64,000 nt of DNA from Thiomicrorhabdus sp. (GCF_963677875.1 NZ_OY782565.1:124001-188000); one strand, 5' to 3'. Numbered from the stretch's first letter, positions 51,984 through 61,239 are shown. Numbers and translations: made by a program. Notes: a model not told the origin generated them from the sequence alone.

Positions 51984-54224
51984 TTAATACATTTCCGCCG
52001 GGTCGACATCCAGACTCCAACGAACTTTTCTGGCAAACGGACTGCGATAAATATGCGGCAACAGTTCGCCGGTCAAGGCGTGTAACGGTCCTCTGTGCCG
52101 CGCCTGAAGCAACAGCTGATAACGAAAACGTCCCTGACGACGCAGCATCGGCGCCGCTACCGGTCCCCAGAAAGCGACACGGCTTGTCCATTGTGCCTCT
52201 TGAGACCAAGCTTCCTGAGTCGCTTCCAAGCCCGCTTTGAGCGAATGCAGGAAATTCAGCACATCCTGTTCGTCGTGCGCTTCGGCACGTACCATGATCT
52301 GGTATTGATAAGGCGGCAACTTGGCCATTTCACGTTCCTGCAACGCTTGTTGCGCAAAGGCTTCGTATCCCTCGCGGATCAGCGTCGTCAGCAAAGGGTG
52401 CGTCGGATGATGAGTCTGAATCCATACCTGCCCCGGCGACTGGGCACGCCCTGCCCGCCCGGCGACCTGCAATAACAGTTGTGCCATTCGTTCGGAAGCC
52501 CGGAAATCACAGCTGAACAGACCTTGGTCAATATCCAGCACGCCGACCAGCGTCACTTGAGGAAAATGATGTCCTTTCGCCAACATCTGAGTCCCGATAA
52601 GAATATCGGCTTCCCCACTTTCCGCCTGGCGAGTAAATTCCTGCAAACTGCCTTTTAGGCGCGTAGTATCCCGGTCGATCCGCAAAACGCTCTTATCCGG
52701 AAACCACTCTTCGATCGCCTGCTGCAAACGTTCAGTTCCCTGACCGACCTTGATCAGTTCCTGCGATTGACACTGCGGGCAGCAACTCGGTTCCGGCATT
52801 TGCTCGCCGCAATGATGGCATTGCAAAAATCCGCCTCGGAGCGAATCGACATGATGATAAGTCATGTGCGCATCGCAACTCGGGCAATTTGCCTGCCAAC
52901 CGCAGTCATGGCACATCAATACCGGCGCAAACCCGCGACGGTTCAAAAACAGCAGAACTTGATTGCCTTCCTGCAGATGCCGCTGCATTTCGGATTTCAA
53001 AGCAGCGGACACCCCTTCCTGAATTTTCTCTCCACGGACATCCAGCAAACGGATAGTCGGCACCGAAGCGCGTCCGGCTCGGGCACTCAACAGCAGGCGC
53101 TCATACCGCTCCGAGCGCACGTTGTACAGCGTTTCCAGCGAAGGCGTTGCCGAACCGAGAACCACTGGGATTTTCTGCTGATAAGCGCGGCGGATAAGAA
53201 GGTCTCGTGCCGAATAACGCACACCTTCCTGCTGTTTGAAGGAGAGATCGTGTTCCTCATCGATAATGCACAAGCCCAGGTTCTTGAAAGGCGTAAACAG
53301 CGCGGAACGCGTACCGATCAAAACCGAAACCGCACCTCGACGAATTGCGTCCCAGGCGCAATGACGTTCACTGTCGTTCAAGGCCGAGTGCATCACCGCT
53401 ACCTTCTGCCCCAGATAAGCTTCAAACCGTTTGATCATCTGCGGAGTCAAACCGATTTCCGGCAACAGCACCAACACTTGTTTGCCTTGCTGCAAAGCGG
53501 CTTCAATCGCCCCCAGATACACTTCGGTCTTACCGCTGCCGGTCACTCCCTGCAGCAAAAAGGCATGAAACCCCTCCAGAGCTTCCACGATTTTCCGAAC
53601 GGCCTGCGCTTGCTGATCATTCAATTCGTGGCGAGGAAGGCGCTCCATCGGCGAATCCTGCATGCAAGGAACCTGCCGAGTCTCCAGCCAGGCATTCGTA
53701 TCAAATTTCTTAATCACCGAGCGCCAACTCGAACCGACCTGCGCCAACTGATGCGCATTGCAACCCGACGGCCATTCTTGCAACAACGCAAAAACCGCTT
53801 TTTGCACCTTGGCGTTACTGGGGAATGCCGCTTCGGAAACCTGCCGTCCTTCTGCATTCAGACGCCAGACAGTTTGTCCTTTCATCTCGGCATCTTCGCC
53901 ACTGCGCAGGCGTTTCGGAAGTGCCGTAAAAATCACTTCTCCAATCGGTTCATGGTAATAATCCGCCGCCCATCGCAGCCATTGCAGATCACCGGATGAA
54001 AAAATCGGCTGCATGTCGATCAGACGTTCGGCTTCTTTTAATTTCTGCCGATCGCATTCCGCCTGCCGTTCAATCCCCATCACCAGACCGACGATCTTCC
54101 TGTTACGCAAGCTGACTTCGATACGACAGCCGGGACGCAGAGGCCAGTCCTCAGGGAAAAGATAATCCAATGGCGATAAGAACGGGCCGGGAACAGCAAC
54201 TTTGGCAATCTGTTTTGCGGACAA
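51984..54224 (-). CDS. priA: Primosomal replication restart helicase PriA
   Basis: At 746 residues this is full-length PriA: N-terminal DNA-binding domain, helicase Walker A GVTGSGKTEVYL, DEEH box in IIDEEHDLSFKQQ, and the zinc-binding insert (CHDCGWQANCPSCDAH and CHHCGEQMPEPSCCPQCQS). It reloads the replisome at stalled forks. The start codon appears to be TTG at 54224, behind an AAGGTGG site; no upstream ATG gives a better N terminus. It converges on bioC. Confidence 0.96.
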   Translation of the reverse strand: MSAKQIAKVAVPGPFLSPLDYLFPEDWPLRPGCRIEVSLRNRKIVGLVMGIERQAECDRQKLKEAERLIDMQPIFSSGDLQWLRWAADYYHEPIGEVIFTALPKRLRSGEDAEMKGQTVWRLNAEGRQVSEAAFPSNAKVQKAVFALLQEWPSGCNAHQLAQVGSSWRSVIKKFDTNAWLETRQVPCMQDSPMERLPRHELNDQQAQAVRKIVEALEGFHAFLLQGVTGSGKTEVYLGAIEAALQQGKQVLVLLPEIGLTPQMIKRFEAYLGQKVAVMHSALNDSERHCAWDAIRRGAVSVLIGTRSALFTPFKNLGLCIIDEEHDLSFKQQEGVRYSARDLLIRRAYQQKIPVVLGSATPSLETLYNVRSERYERLLLSARAGRASVPTIRLLDVRGEKIQEGVSAALKSEMQRHLQEGNQVLLFLNRRGFAPVLMCHDCGWQANCPSCDAHMTYHHVDSLRGGFLQCHHCGEQMPEPSCCPQCQSQELIKVGQGTERLQQAIEEWFPDKSVLRIDRDTTRLKGSLQEFTRQAESGEADILIGTQMLAKGHHFPQVTLVGVLDIDQGLFSCDFRASERMAQLLLQVAGRAGRAQSPGQVWIQTHHPTHPLLTTLIREGYEAFAQQALQEREMAKLPPYQYQIMVRAEAHDEQDVLNFLHSLKAGLEATQEAWSQEAQWTSRVAFWGPVAAPMLRRQGRFRYQLLLQARHRGPLHALTGELLPHIYRSPFARKVRWSLDVDPAEMY

Positions 54225-54410
54225 GAAATCTTTCCACCTTATTTTTAAGTTCTACATTTTCCATGCCTTGCGGCAGGGTCAGTTACGCCCTTCAGGGTTC
54301 CCACGCGGGCTTGCATTATTGTTCCATATTTAAGGCAAGGTGTTTCCACATTCTGGCAGGAAACCGCTGATAGACTAAAACTGTCAATGGCAAGCAAAGG
54401 AGCCAGAACG

Positions 54411-54956
54411 ATGAACCTGTTAAACAATCAAGTATCTTCATTGCTGTTAAGCGGTTTGATGGTAGGTATCGGTTTCAGCCTGCCGGCTGAAGCGAGAGAA
54501 GACAGCCGGCAATATAAAATTTACGTCAACGGGCCGATCAATCAGCCACACCACCGCAACGGCAAAGATCAAAGCCAGCGCCATTACAAAAACACCCAGA
54601 ACGACAAGCGTCATTACACGAAAAACGGTCATCGCCCCCAATACAACCGGAACGTAAAACCGTCCCAAAGCTACCAGTTCAGTCAGCACGATCGGCGAAG
54701 AATCGAGAGCTACTATTACCCTAAAAAAGGCTCGGCTTACGGCCACCGTAAATCTCACAGTCCGCACCACTATCGTTATCGCCTTTACGAACCCCTTCCG
54801 GCCTACATTCACTATCGCCCTTTACCGGTTCGTCTTGAATACGGCTTGCCACAGCCGCCAAGAGGATATGTGCGGGTCAGCGTCGACGGCGACATCCTTC
54901 TGATGCATCTGGCAACGCGCATCATCTACGATGTGATTCGCATCGCCAGCTACTGA
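54411..54956 (+). CDS. RcnB-family periplasmic protein
   Basis: The 181-residue protein has a signal peptide ending SLPAEA, a very basic His/Asn/Gln/Lys-rich middle part with many His and Tyr residues, and a C-terminal RcnB-like motif (PLPVRLEYGLPQPPRGYVRVSVDGDILLMHLATRIIYDVI). RcnB proteins modulate nickel and cobalt handling, but many members of this domain family have no known role. ATG 54411 follows AAAGGAG by eight bases. The His-rich region could bind metal. Confidence 0.8.
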   Translation: MNLLNNQVSSLLLSGLMVGIGFSLPAEAREDSRQYKIYVNGPINQPHHRNGKDQSQRHYKNTQNDKRHYTKNGHRPQYNRNVKPSQSYQFSQHDRRRIESYYYPKKGSAYGHRKSHSPHHYRYRLYEPLPAYIHYRPLPVRLEYGLPQPPRGYVRVSVDGDILLMHLATRIIYDVIRIASY

Positions 54957-55081
54957 TCTTCTTCTCCCTGGCTTCTCTGTCGCGCTCATTACATTTCACT
55001 ATGGCGGAGAAGCTTTTTTACTCACCGACCTGAGCAAAAGCCGTTAAAATAGCCTATATTTTCTAGTATTTCCGCAAAACT

Positions 55082-55633
55082 ATGGCTACAAACTCCTTTT
55101 TACGGCACTTTGTTCTCGCACAAACCCGCTTTCAGAATCACCTTGGCAATCTCGTCGCCTGGGGGACTCTTACTCTGGTTCTAATCACCGCCCTGGTTGT
55201 TGTTCTGCGCTACGGATTCGATTCCGGTTCCATCGCAATGCAGGAGAGCATCATGTATAACCATGCCTTGATTTTCATGCTCGGAATCGCCTACAGCTAT
55301 CAGCAGGATCAGCATGTACGGGTCGATATTTTTTACGGTCGCTTCTCTGAAAGCAGGAAAGCTCTGATCAATTTAAGCGGAACCGTCCTGTTCACCCTGC
55401 CGGTAATAATCTACCTCGCTTACGCCAGCTGGGATTACATCGTTGCCAGCTGGGAAATACATGAAGGCTCCCCTGAAGCCGGAGGTTTGGGCTATGTCTT
55501 CCTGCTGAAAACGCTGATTCTGGTTCTGGTCGCTCTCTTGGGATTACAGGCTTTGTCCATTGCTGCCGAATCTTGGCTGAAACTGCAGGGAATTGAACTG
55601 AATCAGCCGAAAAACACGGAGGGCAAACTGTAA
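55082..55633 (+). CDS. TRAP transporter small permease (DctQ)
   Basis: The 183-residue protein has four hydrophobic segments and the family patterns AMQESIMYNHALIFMLGIAYSYQQDQHVRVDIFYGRFSE. It is the small membrane subunit of a tripartite ATP-independent periplasmic transporter. It overlaps dctM by one base (TAATG). No periplasmic binding protein gene (dctP) is next to it. Confidence 0.9.
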   Translation: MATNSFLRHFVLAQTRFQNHLGNLVAWGTLTLVLITALVVVLRYGFDSGSIAMQESIMYNHALIFMLGIAYSYQQDQHVRVDIFYGRFSESRKALINLSGTVLFTLPVIIYLAYASWDYIVASWEIHEGSPEAGGLGYVFLLKTLILVLVALLGLQALSIAAESWLKLQGIELNQPKNTEGKL

Positions 55634-57006
55634 TGGAATGGCTCTCACTGTTACTCTTCGCGGTCATCTTCATCGCTCTGCTGATCGGATTTCCGGTCGC
55701 CTTCACACTTGCCGGCGTCTCGCTGCTTTTTGCCCTGATTGCCAATCTCTTCGGAGCCTTTGACATGGCATTTCTGCAGAGCATCCCCAACCGGGTATTC
55801 GGCATTATGGGTAACGAAACCCTAATCGCCGTCCCCTTGTTTGTTTTTATGGGGATCATGCTGGAACAATCTAAAATCGCCGAAAATCTGCTACAGACGA
55901 TGGACGAGGTCATGCGCGGGATCAAAGGCGGTTTAGGCATTGCCGTCATTCTGGTCGGAATGCTGCTGGCAGCCAGTACCGGAATCGTCGGCGCCACCGT
56001 CGTGACCATGGGGTTGCTGGCCTTGCCGACCATGCTGAAACAGGGTTACTGCCCGAAACTCGCCAGCGGAACCATCTGCGCCTCAGGCACACTCGGGCAA
56101 ATCATTCCGCCGTCAATCATCCTGATTCTGCTCGGTGACGTTCTGTCGTCGTCCTATCAACAGGCACAATTGAATCAAGGAATTTTTTCTCCGGAACCCC
56201 TTTCGGTCGGAGATCTGTTCGTTGGAGCTTTATTGCCCGGCATGCTACTGGTCGTACTCTACATGCTCTACGTCTTTAGCAAAGCCGTGCTACAACCGGA
56301 TACGGTGCCGAATCATACCGGAAAACCGGTTGCTCCCGGTCTGGGCATGCGGGTTCTCAAAGGCCTTCTCCCGCCGTTGCTGTTGATTCTTCTGGTTCTC
56401 GGTTCCATTCTGATGGGCTTTGCAACTCCGACCGAAGCCGCATCTCTTGGTGCTTTAGGCGCTCTGCTTCTGGCCGCTGTGAACCGTCGTTTGTCGCTTG
56501 AAATTTTACAAAATGTCATGCGCAACAGCCTGCAAGTCACCGGGATGATTTTTATGATCTTTATCGGTGCCGCATTCTTTTCGCTGGTTTTCCGCGGCCT
56601 TGGCGGCGACGACCTGATGCAGGAACTCCTGACCGACCTGCCGGGTGGTGTCTTTACCGCCATGCTCATCGTCATGCTTCTGATGTTTATCCTCGGGTTT
56701 TTCCTCGACTTTATCGAAATCACCTATGTCGTCGTGCCGGTCGTCGCACCGATTCTGCTGATGATGGGGCTTGATCCGATCTGGCTCGGCATAATGATCG
56801 CCATCAACCTGCAAACCGCCTTTTTGACGCCGCCATTCGGTTTCGCCCTATTCTATCTGCGCGGCGTCGCGCCACCGGAGCTGAAAACCTCCGATATTTA
56901 CAAGGGCGTCATTCCCTTCATAGTCATTCAAGTTGGCGTTCTCGTTGTGCTGGCGATCTGGCCCGAGATCGTTACCTGGTTGCCGGGCGTCGTTTACGGC
57001 GATTAA
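55633..57006 (+). CDS. TRAP transporter large permease (DctM)
   Basis: The 457-residue polytopic protein has about 12 hydrophobic segments and the DctM patterns GNETLIAVPLFVFMGIMLEQSKIAENLL, GIVGATVVTMGLLALPTMLKQGY, SGTLGQIIPPSIILILLGDV, and LQTAFLTPPFGFALFYLRGVAP. It uses an ion gradient to take up organic acids or similar anions; the substrate cannot be read from permeases alone. A terminator hairpin follows. Confidence 0.93.
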   Translation: MEWLSLLLFAVIFIALLIGFPVAFTLAGVSLLFALIANLFGAFDMAFLQSIPNRVFGIMGNETLIAVPLFVFMGIMLEQSKIAENLLQTMDEVMRGIKGGLGIAVILVGMLLAASTGIVGATVVTMGLLALPTMLKQGYCPKLASGTICASGTLGQIIPPSIILILLGDVLSSSYQQAQLNQGIFSPEPLSVGDLFVGALLPGMLLVVLYMLYVFSKAVLQPDTVPNHTGKPVAPGLGMRVLKGLLPPLLLILLVLGSILMGFATPTEAASLGALGALLLAAVNRRLSLEILQNVMRNSLQVTGMIFMIFIGAAFFSLVFRGLGGDDLMQELLTDLPGGVFTAMLIVMLLMFILGFFLDFIEITYVVVPVVAPILLMMGLDPIWLGIMIAINLQTAFLTPPFGFALFYLRGVAPPELKTSDIYKGVIPFIVIQVGVLVVLAIWPEIVTWLPGVVYGD

Positions 57007-57014
57007 CGCCCTCT

Positions 57015-57055
57015 GATGGCCGGATGTCTGCAGGATTCCGGCCATCTTAAATTTG
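57015..57055 (+). terminator. Terminator of the TRAP operon
   Basis: GATGGCCGGA and TCCGGCCATC form an exact 10-bp stem with a 12-base loop, then TTAAATTTGCATTTT, just past the dctM stop. Confidence 0.75.
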
Positions 57056-57081
57056 CATTTTGTCCCGAAACTTAGTAAAAT
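57053..57081 (+). promoter_or_regulatory. Probable sigma-70 promoter of the helicase gene
   Basis: TTGCAT and TAAAAT are separated by 17 bp, about 300 bases ahead of the ATG at 57379. Confidence 0.5.
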
Positions 57082-57307
57082 CCGCGCTTCGCATTGATTG
57101 GGTTGCAATCAGCCGACGACAAAACCGGCCACCCTCCTTGCCTTAACCGAGCCATTTGCCACGCGATTTTCCCTTCAAAAAGGCGGTTGCACCGACTGCA
57201 GCCAGTATTTCTGACGCAAAAAGGCTCTATAACGAATCTTATTTTGCCCCAGAATACCGCCTCAATCACCGCTTAGTCAGCTGAACGTTGAGCTTGTTTC
57301 CAGTTGC

Positions 57308-57321
57308 GTTTCACGTGAAAC
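57308..57321. promoter_or_regulatory. parS-like palindrome (ParB-binding core)
   Basis: GTTTCACGTGAAAC is an exact match to the 14-base core of the bacterial parS site bound by ParB; only the two outermost bases of the 16-mer differ. It lies in the leader of the helicase gene. No parAB, dnaA or gidA gene is in the window. Confidence 0.75.
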
Positions 57322-57378
57322 GAACCTTGCACTCTATTCACGGGCAAATCCATTCTCGATACGAGAAAAGGACCCTCG

Positions 57379-59118
57379 ATGACTGATATTAGTTTTAAAG
57401 ATCTTGGCTTACGCCAGGAAGTTCTCGCTGCCATCAGCGAAATCGGCTACGAAACCCCTTCGCCGATTCAAGCTCAAGCCATACCGGCACTATTACAAGG
57501 CGGTGATATTCTGGGGATGGCCCAAACCGGTACCGGGAAAACCGCAGCCTTTGCGCTACCGGCTCTCAGCAATGCCGACATTCGCCAAAAAGACCCGCAA
57601 ATTCTGGTTCTGGCTCCTACGCGTGAGCTGGCCATCCAAGTCTCGGAAGCTTTTCAAAGTTTCGCGCATCATATGAAGGGATTCCATGTTTTACCGATTT
57701 ACGGCGGATCCGACTACGGTAGCCAGATTCGTGCGCTGAAACGTGGCGTCCACGTTGTTGTCGGCACACCTGGCCGCGTAATGGACCACATGCGCAAAGG
57801 CACCTTGAAACTGGATAACCTGAAACTGCTGGTGCTTGATGAAGCGGATGAAATGCTACGCATGGGCTTTATCGACGACGTCGAGTGGGTTCTGGAACAC
57901 ACTCCGGATAACCGCCAGATTGCGCTTTTTTCGGCCACCATGCCGAAAGAAATTCACCGTATTGCGACCAACTATCTGAACAGCCCGACGGAAGTCATCA
58001 TCAAGCAGAAAACCGCAACTGCGACAACCATCGAGCAGAAATACCTGATGGTCAGCGGAAACCACAAACTGGACGCTTTGACGCGTATTCTGGAAGCGGA
58101 AGCCGAGATTGACGGCTTGATTATCTTCGTCCGCACCAAAAACGCAACCGTCGATCTTGCTGAAAAACTGGAAGCTCGCGGCTATGCGGCGGCGGCCTTG
58201 AACGGCGATATCGCGCAAAATCAGCGTGAGCGCATCGTCGACCAGCTGAAAGAAGGCAAACTGGATATTCTGGTGGCGACCGATGTCGTTGCACGCGGCC
58301 TGGATGTTCCGCGCATCAGCCACGTCGTCAACTACGACATTCCTCAGGACAATGAATCCTACGTACACCGCATCGGCCGAACCGGTCGTGCCGGTCGCTC
58401 AGGAACCGCTATTCTGTTCGTAACGCCAAGAGAACGCCGCCTGCTGGCCTCTATCGAGAGAACCACCAAACAGAAAGTGGCCGAAATGCACCTGCCAACC
58501 GCTGAAAGCATCAACAGCAGTCGTGTCGAACGTTTCAAAGCCCGCATCACAGAAGCACTGAAAATGGATGAACTGGACTTCTATCAAGATCTGATCGAAC
58601 AGGTCGAAAACGAACAGAATGTACCAGCAGTTGAAGTGGCTGCTGCTCTGGCGCGTTTGTTGCAAGGTGATGTGCCTTTCTTCATCGAAGAAAAACCGAT
58701 TGCCGAGAAACCGCGTCAAGATCGCCCGGGACGTGAACGCAACCGTGACCGTGAAAATCCACGCACACGCAGAACACGCAGTGAAACACCGGATGAAGGT
58801 ATGGGCCGCTACCGTATCGAAGTCGGTCGTGTTCACGGGGTAAAACCGGGCAACATTGTAGGTTGCATCGCCAACGAGGCCGGACTGGACAGCGAATTCA
58901 TCCGCCAGTTGACCATTGAAGATTCTTACAGTATGGTCGACCTTCCTGAAGGCATGCCGAAGGACGTTTTCAACGATCTGAAAAAAGCCTGGGTATGTGG
59001 TCAGCAACTGCAGCTGACGAAAGTCATTACCGGCGACGCCCCTCGAAAACGCTTAAGCCGCGGGAAAACCACCGCAAAAACCGCCGGTCGTTCAAAACCG
59101 CGTCGCACAACTAAATAA
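57379..59118 (+). CDS. deaD: DEAD-box RNA helicase (DeaD/CsdA type)
   Basis: The 579-residue protein has Q motif SPIQAQAIPALLQ, Walker A MAQTGTGKTAAFALP, PTRELAIQ, TPGRVMDHM, DEAD in LVLDEADEMLRMGF, SATMP, ARGLDVPRISHV and HRIGRTGRAGRSG. A C-terminal DbpA/CsdA RNA-binding domain (GRYRIEVGRVHGVKPGNIVGCIANEAGLDSEFI) and a basic tail identify the DeaD type that works in ribosome assembly and cold adaptation. It is monocistronic with a strong terminator. Confidence 0.95.
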   Translation: MTDISFKDLGLRQEVLAAISEIGYETPSPIQAQAIPALLQGGDILGMAQTGTGKTAAFALPALSNADIRQKDPQILVLAPTRELAIQVSEAFQSFAHHMKGFHVLPIYGGSDYGSQIRALKRGVHVVVGTPGRVMDHMRKGTLKLDNLKLLVLDEADEMLRMGFIDDVEWVLEHTPDNRQIALFSATMPKEIHRIATNYLNSPTEVIIKQKTATATTIEQKYLMVSGNHKLDALTRILEAEAEIDGLIIFVRTKNATVDLAEKLEARGYAAAALNGDIAQNQRERIVDQLKEGKLDILVATDVVARGLDVPRISHVVNYDIPQDNESYVHRIGRTGRAGRSGTAILFVTPRERRLLASIERTTKQKVAEMHLPTAESINSSRVERFKARITEALKMDELDFYQDLIEQVENEQNVPAVEVAAALARLLQGDVPFFIEEKPIAEKPRQDRPGRERNRDRENPRTRRTRSETPDEGMGRYRIEVGRVHGVKPGNIVGCIANEAGLDSEFIRQLTIEDSYSMVDLPEGMPKDVFNDLKKAWVCGQQLQLTKVITGDAPRKRLSRGKTTAKTAGRSKPRRTTK

Positions 59119-59143
59119 TCCGTTTTTATCGGAAATTCGATCA

Positions 59144-59173
59144 AAAGCCCGGCCTTTTCCGCCGGGCTTTTTC
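59144..59173 (+). terminator. Terminator of the helicase gene
   Basis: AAAGCCCGGC and GCCGGGCTTT pair around CTTTTCC with a T-run, 26 bases past the stop. Confidence 0.92.
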
Positions 59174-59443
59174 ACTCAAAAACCGGAATTTTTCCTTTCC
59201 CCTCGCCTGAACTTTGCCACCCATTGTTCGACTTTATCTGTTTTTGATTAACAAAAACAAACACTTACGCTTTAAAAAAACAAATAATTTTCCATTAAGA
59301 AATTGAATTTCCATACATTTGTCATTCCGGCCTGCTTTGTGCATTCCGATTCAGGCAATCTGTTTTCATTCCAGCCGTTTATCCAACTGTGGCGATGATT
59401 CTCAATCGCCAGCAACGAACACCTTGTTCAAGGAGCCTGAAAC
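59174..59443. other. Intergenic region ahead of the sulfurtransferase gene
   Basis: Between the helicase terminator and ATG 59444 the DNA is AT-rich with long A and T runs and must hold the sulfurtransferase promoter. I see no ORF, no clear hexamer pair and no dyad longer than five bases per arm. An AAGGAG site precedes the ATG. Confidence 0.5.
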
Positions 59444-60295
59444 ATGCCAACCCCATTATTAATCAACGCAGCCAAACTCAACGATATCATCCAGAGCGGC
59501 ACCCCAACCGTCGTGATCGATACCCGCTCTCCGGAAGCCTATGAACAAGGCCATCTTCCCGGAGCCGTCAACATTCACACCATTTTTACTTATCTGGCAA
59601 CCTCCACCCCGGAAGGGCTGGAAGAATTAAAAGAAAGCTTTGCCTCGGCTTTCGGTGAGGCCGGCCTGTCCGGCGAAGAGACGGCCATCCTGTACGAAGA
59701 TGCCATGAACACCGGCTTTGGGCAATCCTGTCGCGGTTACTTTCTTCTCAGCTACCTTGGATACGACAAGGTCGCCATTCTGCACGGCGGTTATCAGGCC
59801 TGGCATGCCGAAGGCTACGAGATCAGTCTTGAGCCCGCTGCGCCGCAAAGCAAAACCTTCCCGATTAAGGACACAGGCAGCAGCCTGATGATCGATAAGG
59901 ACGAAGTGCTGGCCGCCCTCGACACCGACACCATTTTGCTTGATGTTCGCGATGTCGACGAATGGATCGCCGACAGCTCTTCGCCGTACGGCAAGGATTT
60001 CTGTCCCCGCAAAGGACGTCTTCCCGGCGCGGTCTGGATCGAATGGTATCGAATGATGAAACCCGGCTTGATTCCATTATTCAAAACCGAAGACGAAATT
60101 CTGGCCGAATGTAAAACCGCAGGAATCACCAAAGAGAGCAAAGTTTACCTTTACTGTTTCAAAGGTGCCCGCGCTTCAAACACTCTGGTCGCCTTAAAAT
60201 CGGCTGGAATCGAGGACGTCAAGCTCTACTTCGGCTCCTGGAATGAATGGTCGCGCATCTCGGAACTGCCAATTGAAGAAGGAAAACCTTTTTAA
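59444..60295 (+). CDS. Two-domain thiosulfate sulfurtransferase (rhodanese)
   Basis: The 283-residue protein has two rhodanese domains. The N-terminal one (TVVIDTRSPEAYEQGHLPGAVNI, residues 22-44) lacks the catalytic Cys, as usual. The C-terminal one (LLDVRDVDEWIAD, then GRLPGAVWIEWYRMM) carries Cys238 in the loop YCFKGARASN. No signal peptide is present, so it acts in the cytosol, transferring sulfane sulfur to a thiol or cyanide. A second, periplasmic rhodanese is the next gene. Confidence 0.93.
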   Translation: MPTPLLINAAKLNDIIQSGTPTVVIDTRSPEAYEQGHLPGAVNIHTIFTYLATSTPEGLEELKESFASAFGEAGLSGEETAILYEDAMNTGFGQSCRGYFLLSYLGYDKVAILHGGYQAWHAEGYEISLEPAAPQSKTFPIKDTGSSLMIDKDEVLAALDTDTILLDVRDVDEWIADSSSPYGKDFCPRKGRLPGAVWIEWYRMMKPGLIPLFKTEDEILAECKTAGITKESKVYLYCFKGARASNTLVALKSAGIEDVKLYFGSWNEWSRISELPIEEGKPF

Positions 60296-60615
60296 TACCG
60301 ATTTATCCTGCGCTCCGCTCGCTCAGGCGGAGTGCCGATCACTGCCGAACAGACGCGCAAAAATTCACTTCCACCTTCCTCACAGATAATCTTTAGAACC
60401 ATCTGATCCTCTTCACTCGAACCGCTTCATCCCTGCATCGCTTGCCGGTTTCCATTGACCACAATTTCAGCACACGGCGTTGAACCAAGCTTTTCCTTAT
60501 GCATTTCCATAAAACTTTTATATGGAATCTTCTTATTTTCATAAGAATTGTTTGTAAAATTAGGTCCTTAGAAAAATAAAAACCAATAAAAACTTAACCC
60601 CCAGGGAGACCACCA
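60296..60615. other. Intergenic region ahead of the periplasmic rhodanese
   Basis: No gene is supported. A hairpin with an 8-bp stem at 60311-60334 may end the sulfurtransferase transcript, though no T-run follows. Two dyads lie at 60505-60527 and 60530-60547 next to a possible -10. Confidence 0.5.
60505..60560 (+). promoter_or_regulatory. Two adjacent dyads and a possible -10 for the periplasmic rhodanese
   Basis: TTCCATA and TATGGAA (60505-60527, 9-base spacer) and TTCTTAT and ATAAGAA (60530-60547, 4-base spacer) are exact inverted repeats three bases apart. TAAAAT at 60555-60560 would place the -35 region inside the second dyad, suggesting repression by two bound dimers. Confidence 0.45.
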
Positions 60616-61227
60616 ATGAAAAAAACTGTTCTGTTGGCCAGCACACTGGCTGCGACGTTTGCCTTTTCATCCGCTTCATTTGCTGTTGAGCCAAGCAAAT
60701 GGGCCACAGCAGCGCCGAAGCAAGAGCGCCAAACACCTCAAGGCCTGTATATTACTGCCGAAAACACTTACAAATGGATGAAAGAAGACGACAGCGTCAT
60801 TCTCGTTGATGTACGAACGCCTGCCGAGTGGCAATTCGTCGGCTATACGCCGATGGCGCAGATTATGATTCCATCGGTTTTCTTCAAGTACGATGGCGTT
60901 GACGATAAGAAACCTCGCTACAGATCCGTTCTGAACGAAAAATTCATCTCTGAATTCGAAGAAAAACTATTTGATCTGGATGCGGACAAAAATACCCCAT
61001 TCGTTGTTATGTGCCGCTCCGGAGCAACCCGTGCGCAACCAGCTGCCAAAATGCTTGACCAGTACGGCTACAAAAACGTTTACATTATGACCGACGGTTT
61101 CGAAGGCGGTAAGATGAAGGACGGTGACAAGCAAGGCTGGCGCTTGAAAGCCGGTTGGAAGGTTAATAACCCGGCTTCAACCTGGACTTACAAAATCGAT
61201 ACCAAAAAAGCGTATCTGGAAAAATAA
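60616..61227 (+). CDS. Periplasmic rhodanese-domain protein
   Basis: The 203-residue protein has a signal peptide ending FSSASFA and one rhodanese domain: DDSVILVDVRTPAEWQFVGYTP (residues 58-79) and the active-site loop VMCRSGATRAQPA with Cys133. A periplasmic single-domain rhodanese can carry or detoxify sulfane sulfur, which fits a sulfur oxidiser; the actual partner is unknown. It is preceded by GGGAG and followed by a terminator. Confidence 0.9.
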   Translation: MKKTVLLASTLAATFAFSSASFAVEPSKWATAAPKQERQTPQGLYITAENTYKWMKEDDSVILVDVRTPAEWQFVGYTPMAQIMIPSVFFKYDGVDDKKPRYRSVLNEKFISEFEEKLFDLDADKNTPFVVMCRSGATRAQPAAKMLDQYGYKNVYIMTDGFEGGKMKDGDKQGWRLKAGWKVNNPASTWTYKIDTKKAYLEK

Positions 61228-61239
61228 TTCTTCTGCGGC

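Larger units (their letters stand above)
57007..57378. other. Long leader region of the DEAD-box helicase gene
   Basis: No gene is supported in these 372 bases. They contain the terminator of dctM (57015-57055), a promoter-like TTGCAT-17-TAAAAT (57053-57081) and a parS-like palindrome (57308-57321), then AAAAGGACC before the ATG. A transcript from that promoter would have a leader of about 290 nt, like the long cold-responsive leader of E. coli csdA. Confidence 0.55.

Noticed and set aside
52767-53999. A 410-codon plus-strand frame opposite priA
   Set aside because: It is antisense to conserved PriA helicase motifs, is rich in Arg/His/Gln as expected of shadow frames, and shows no domain.
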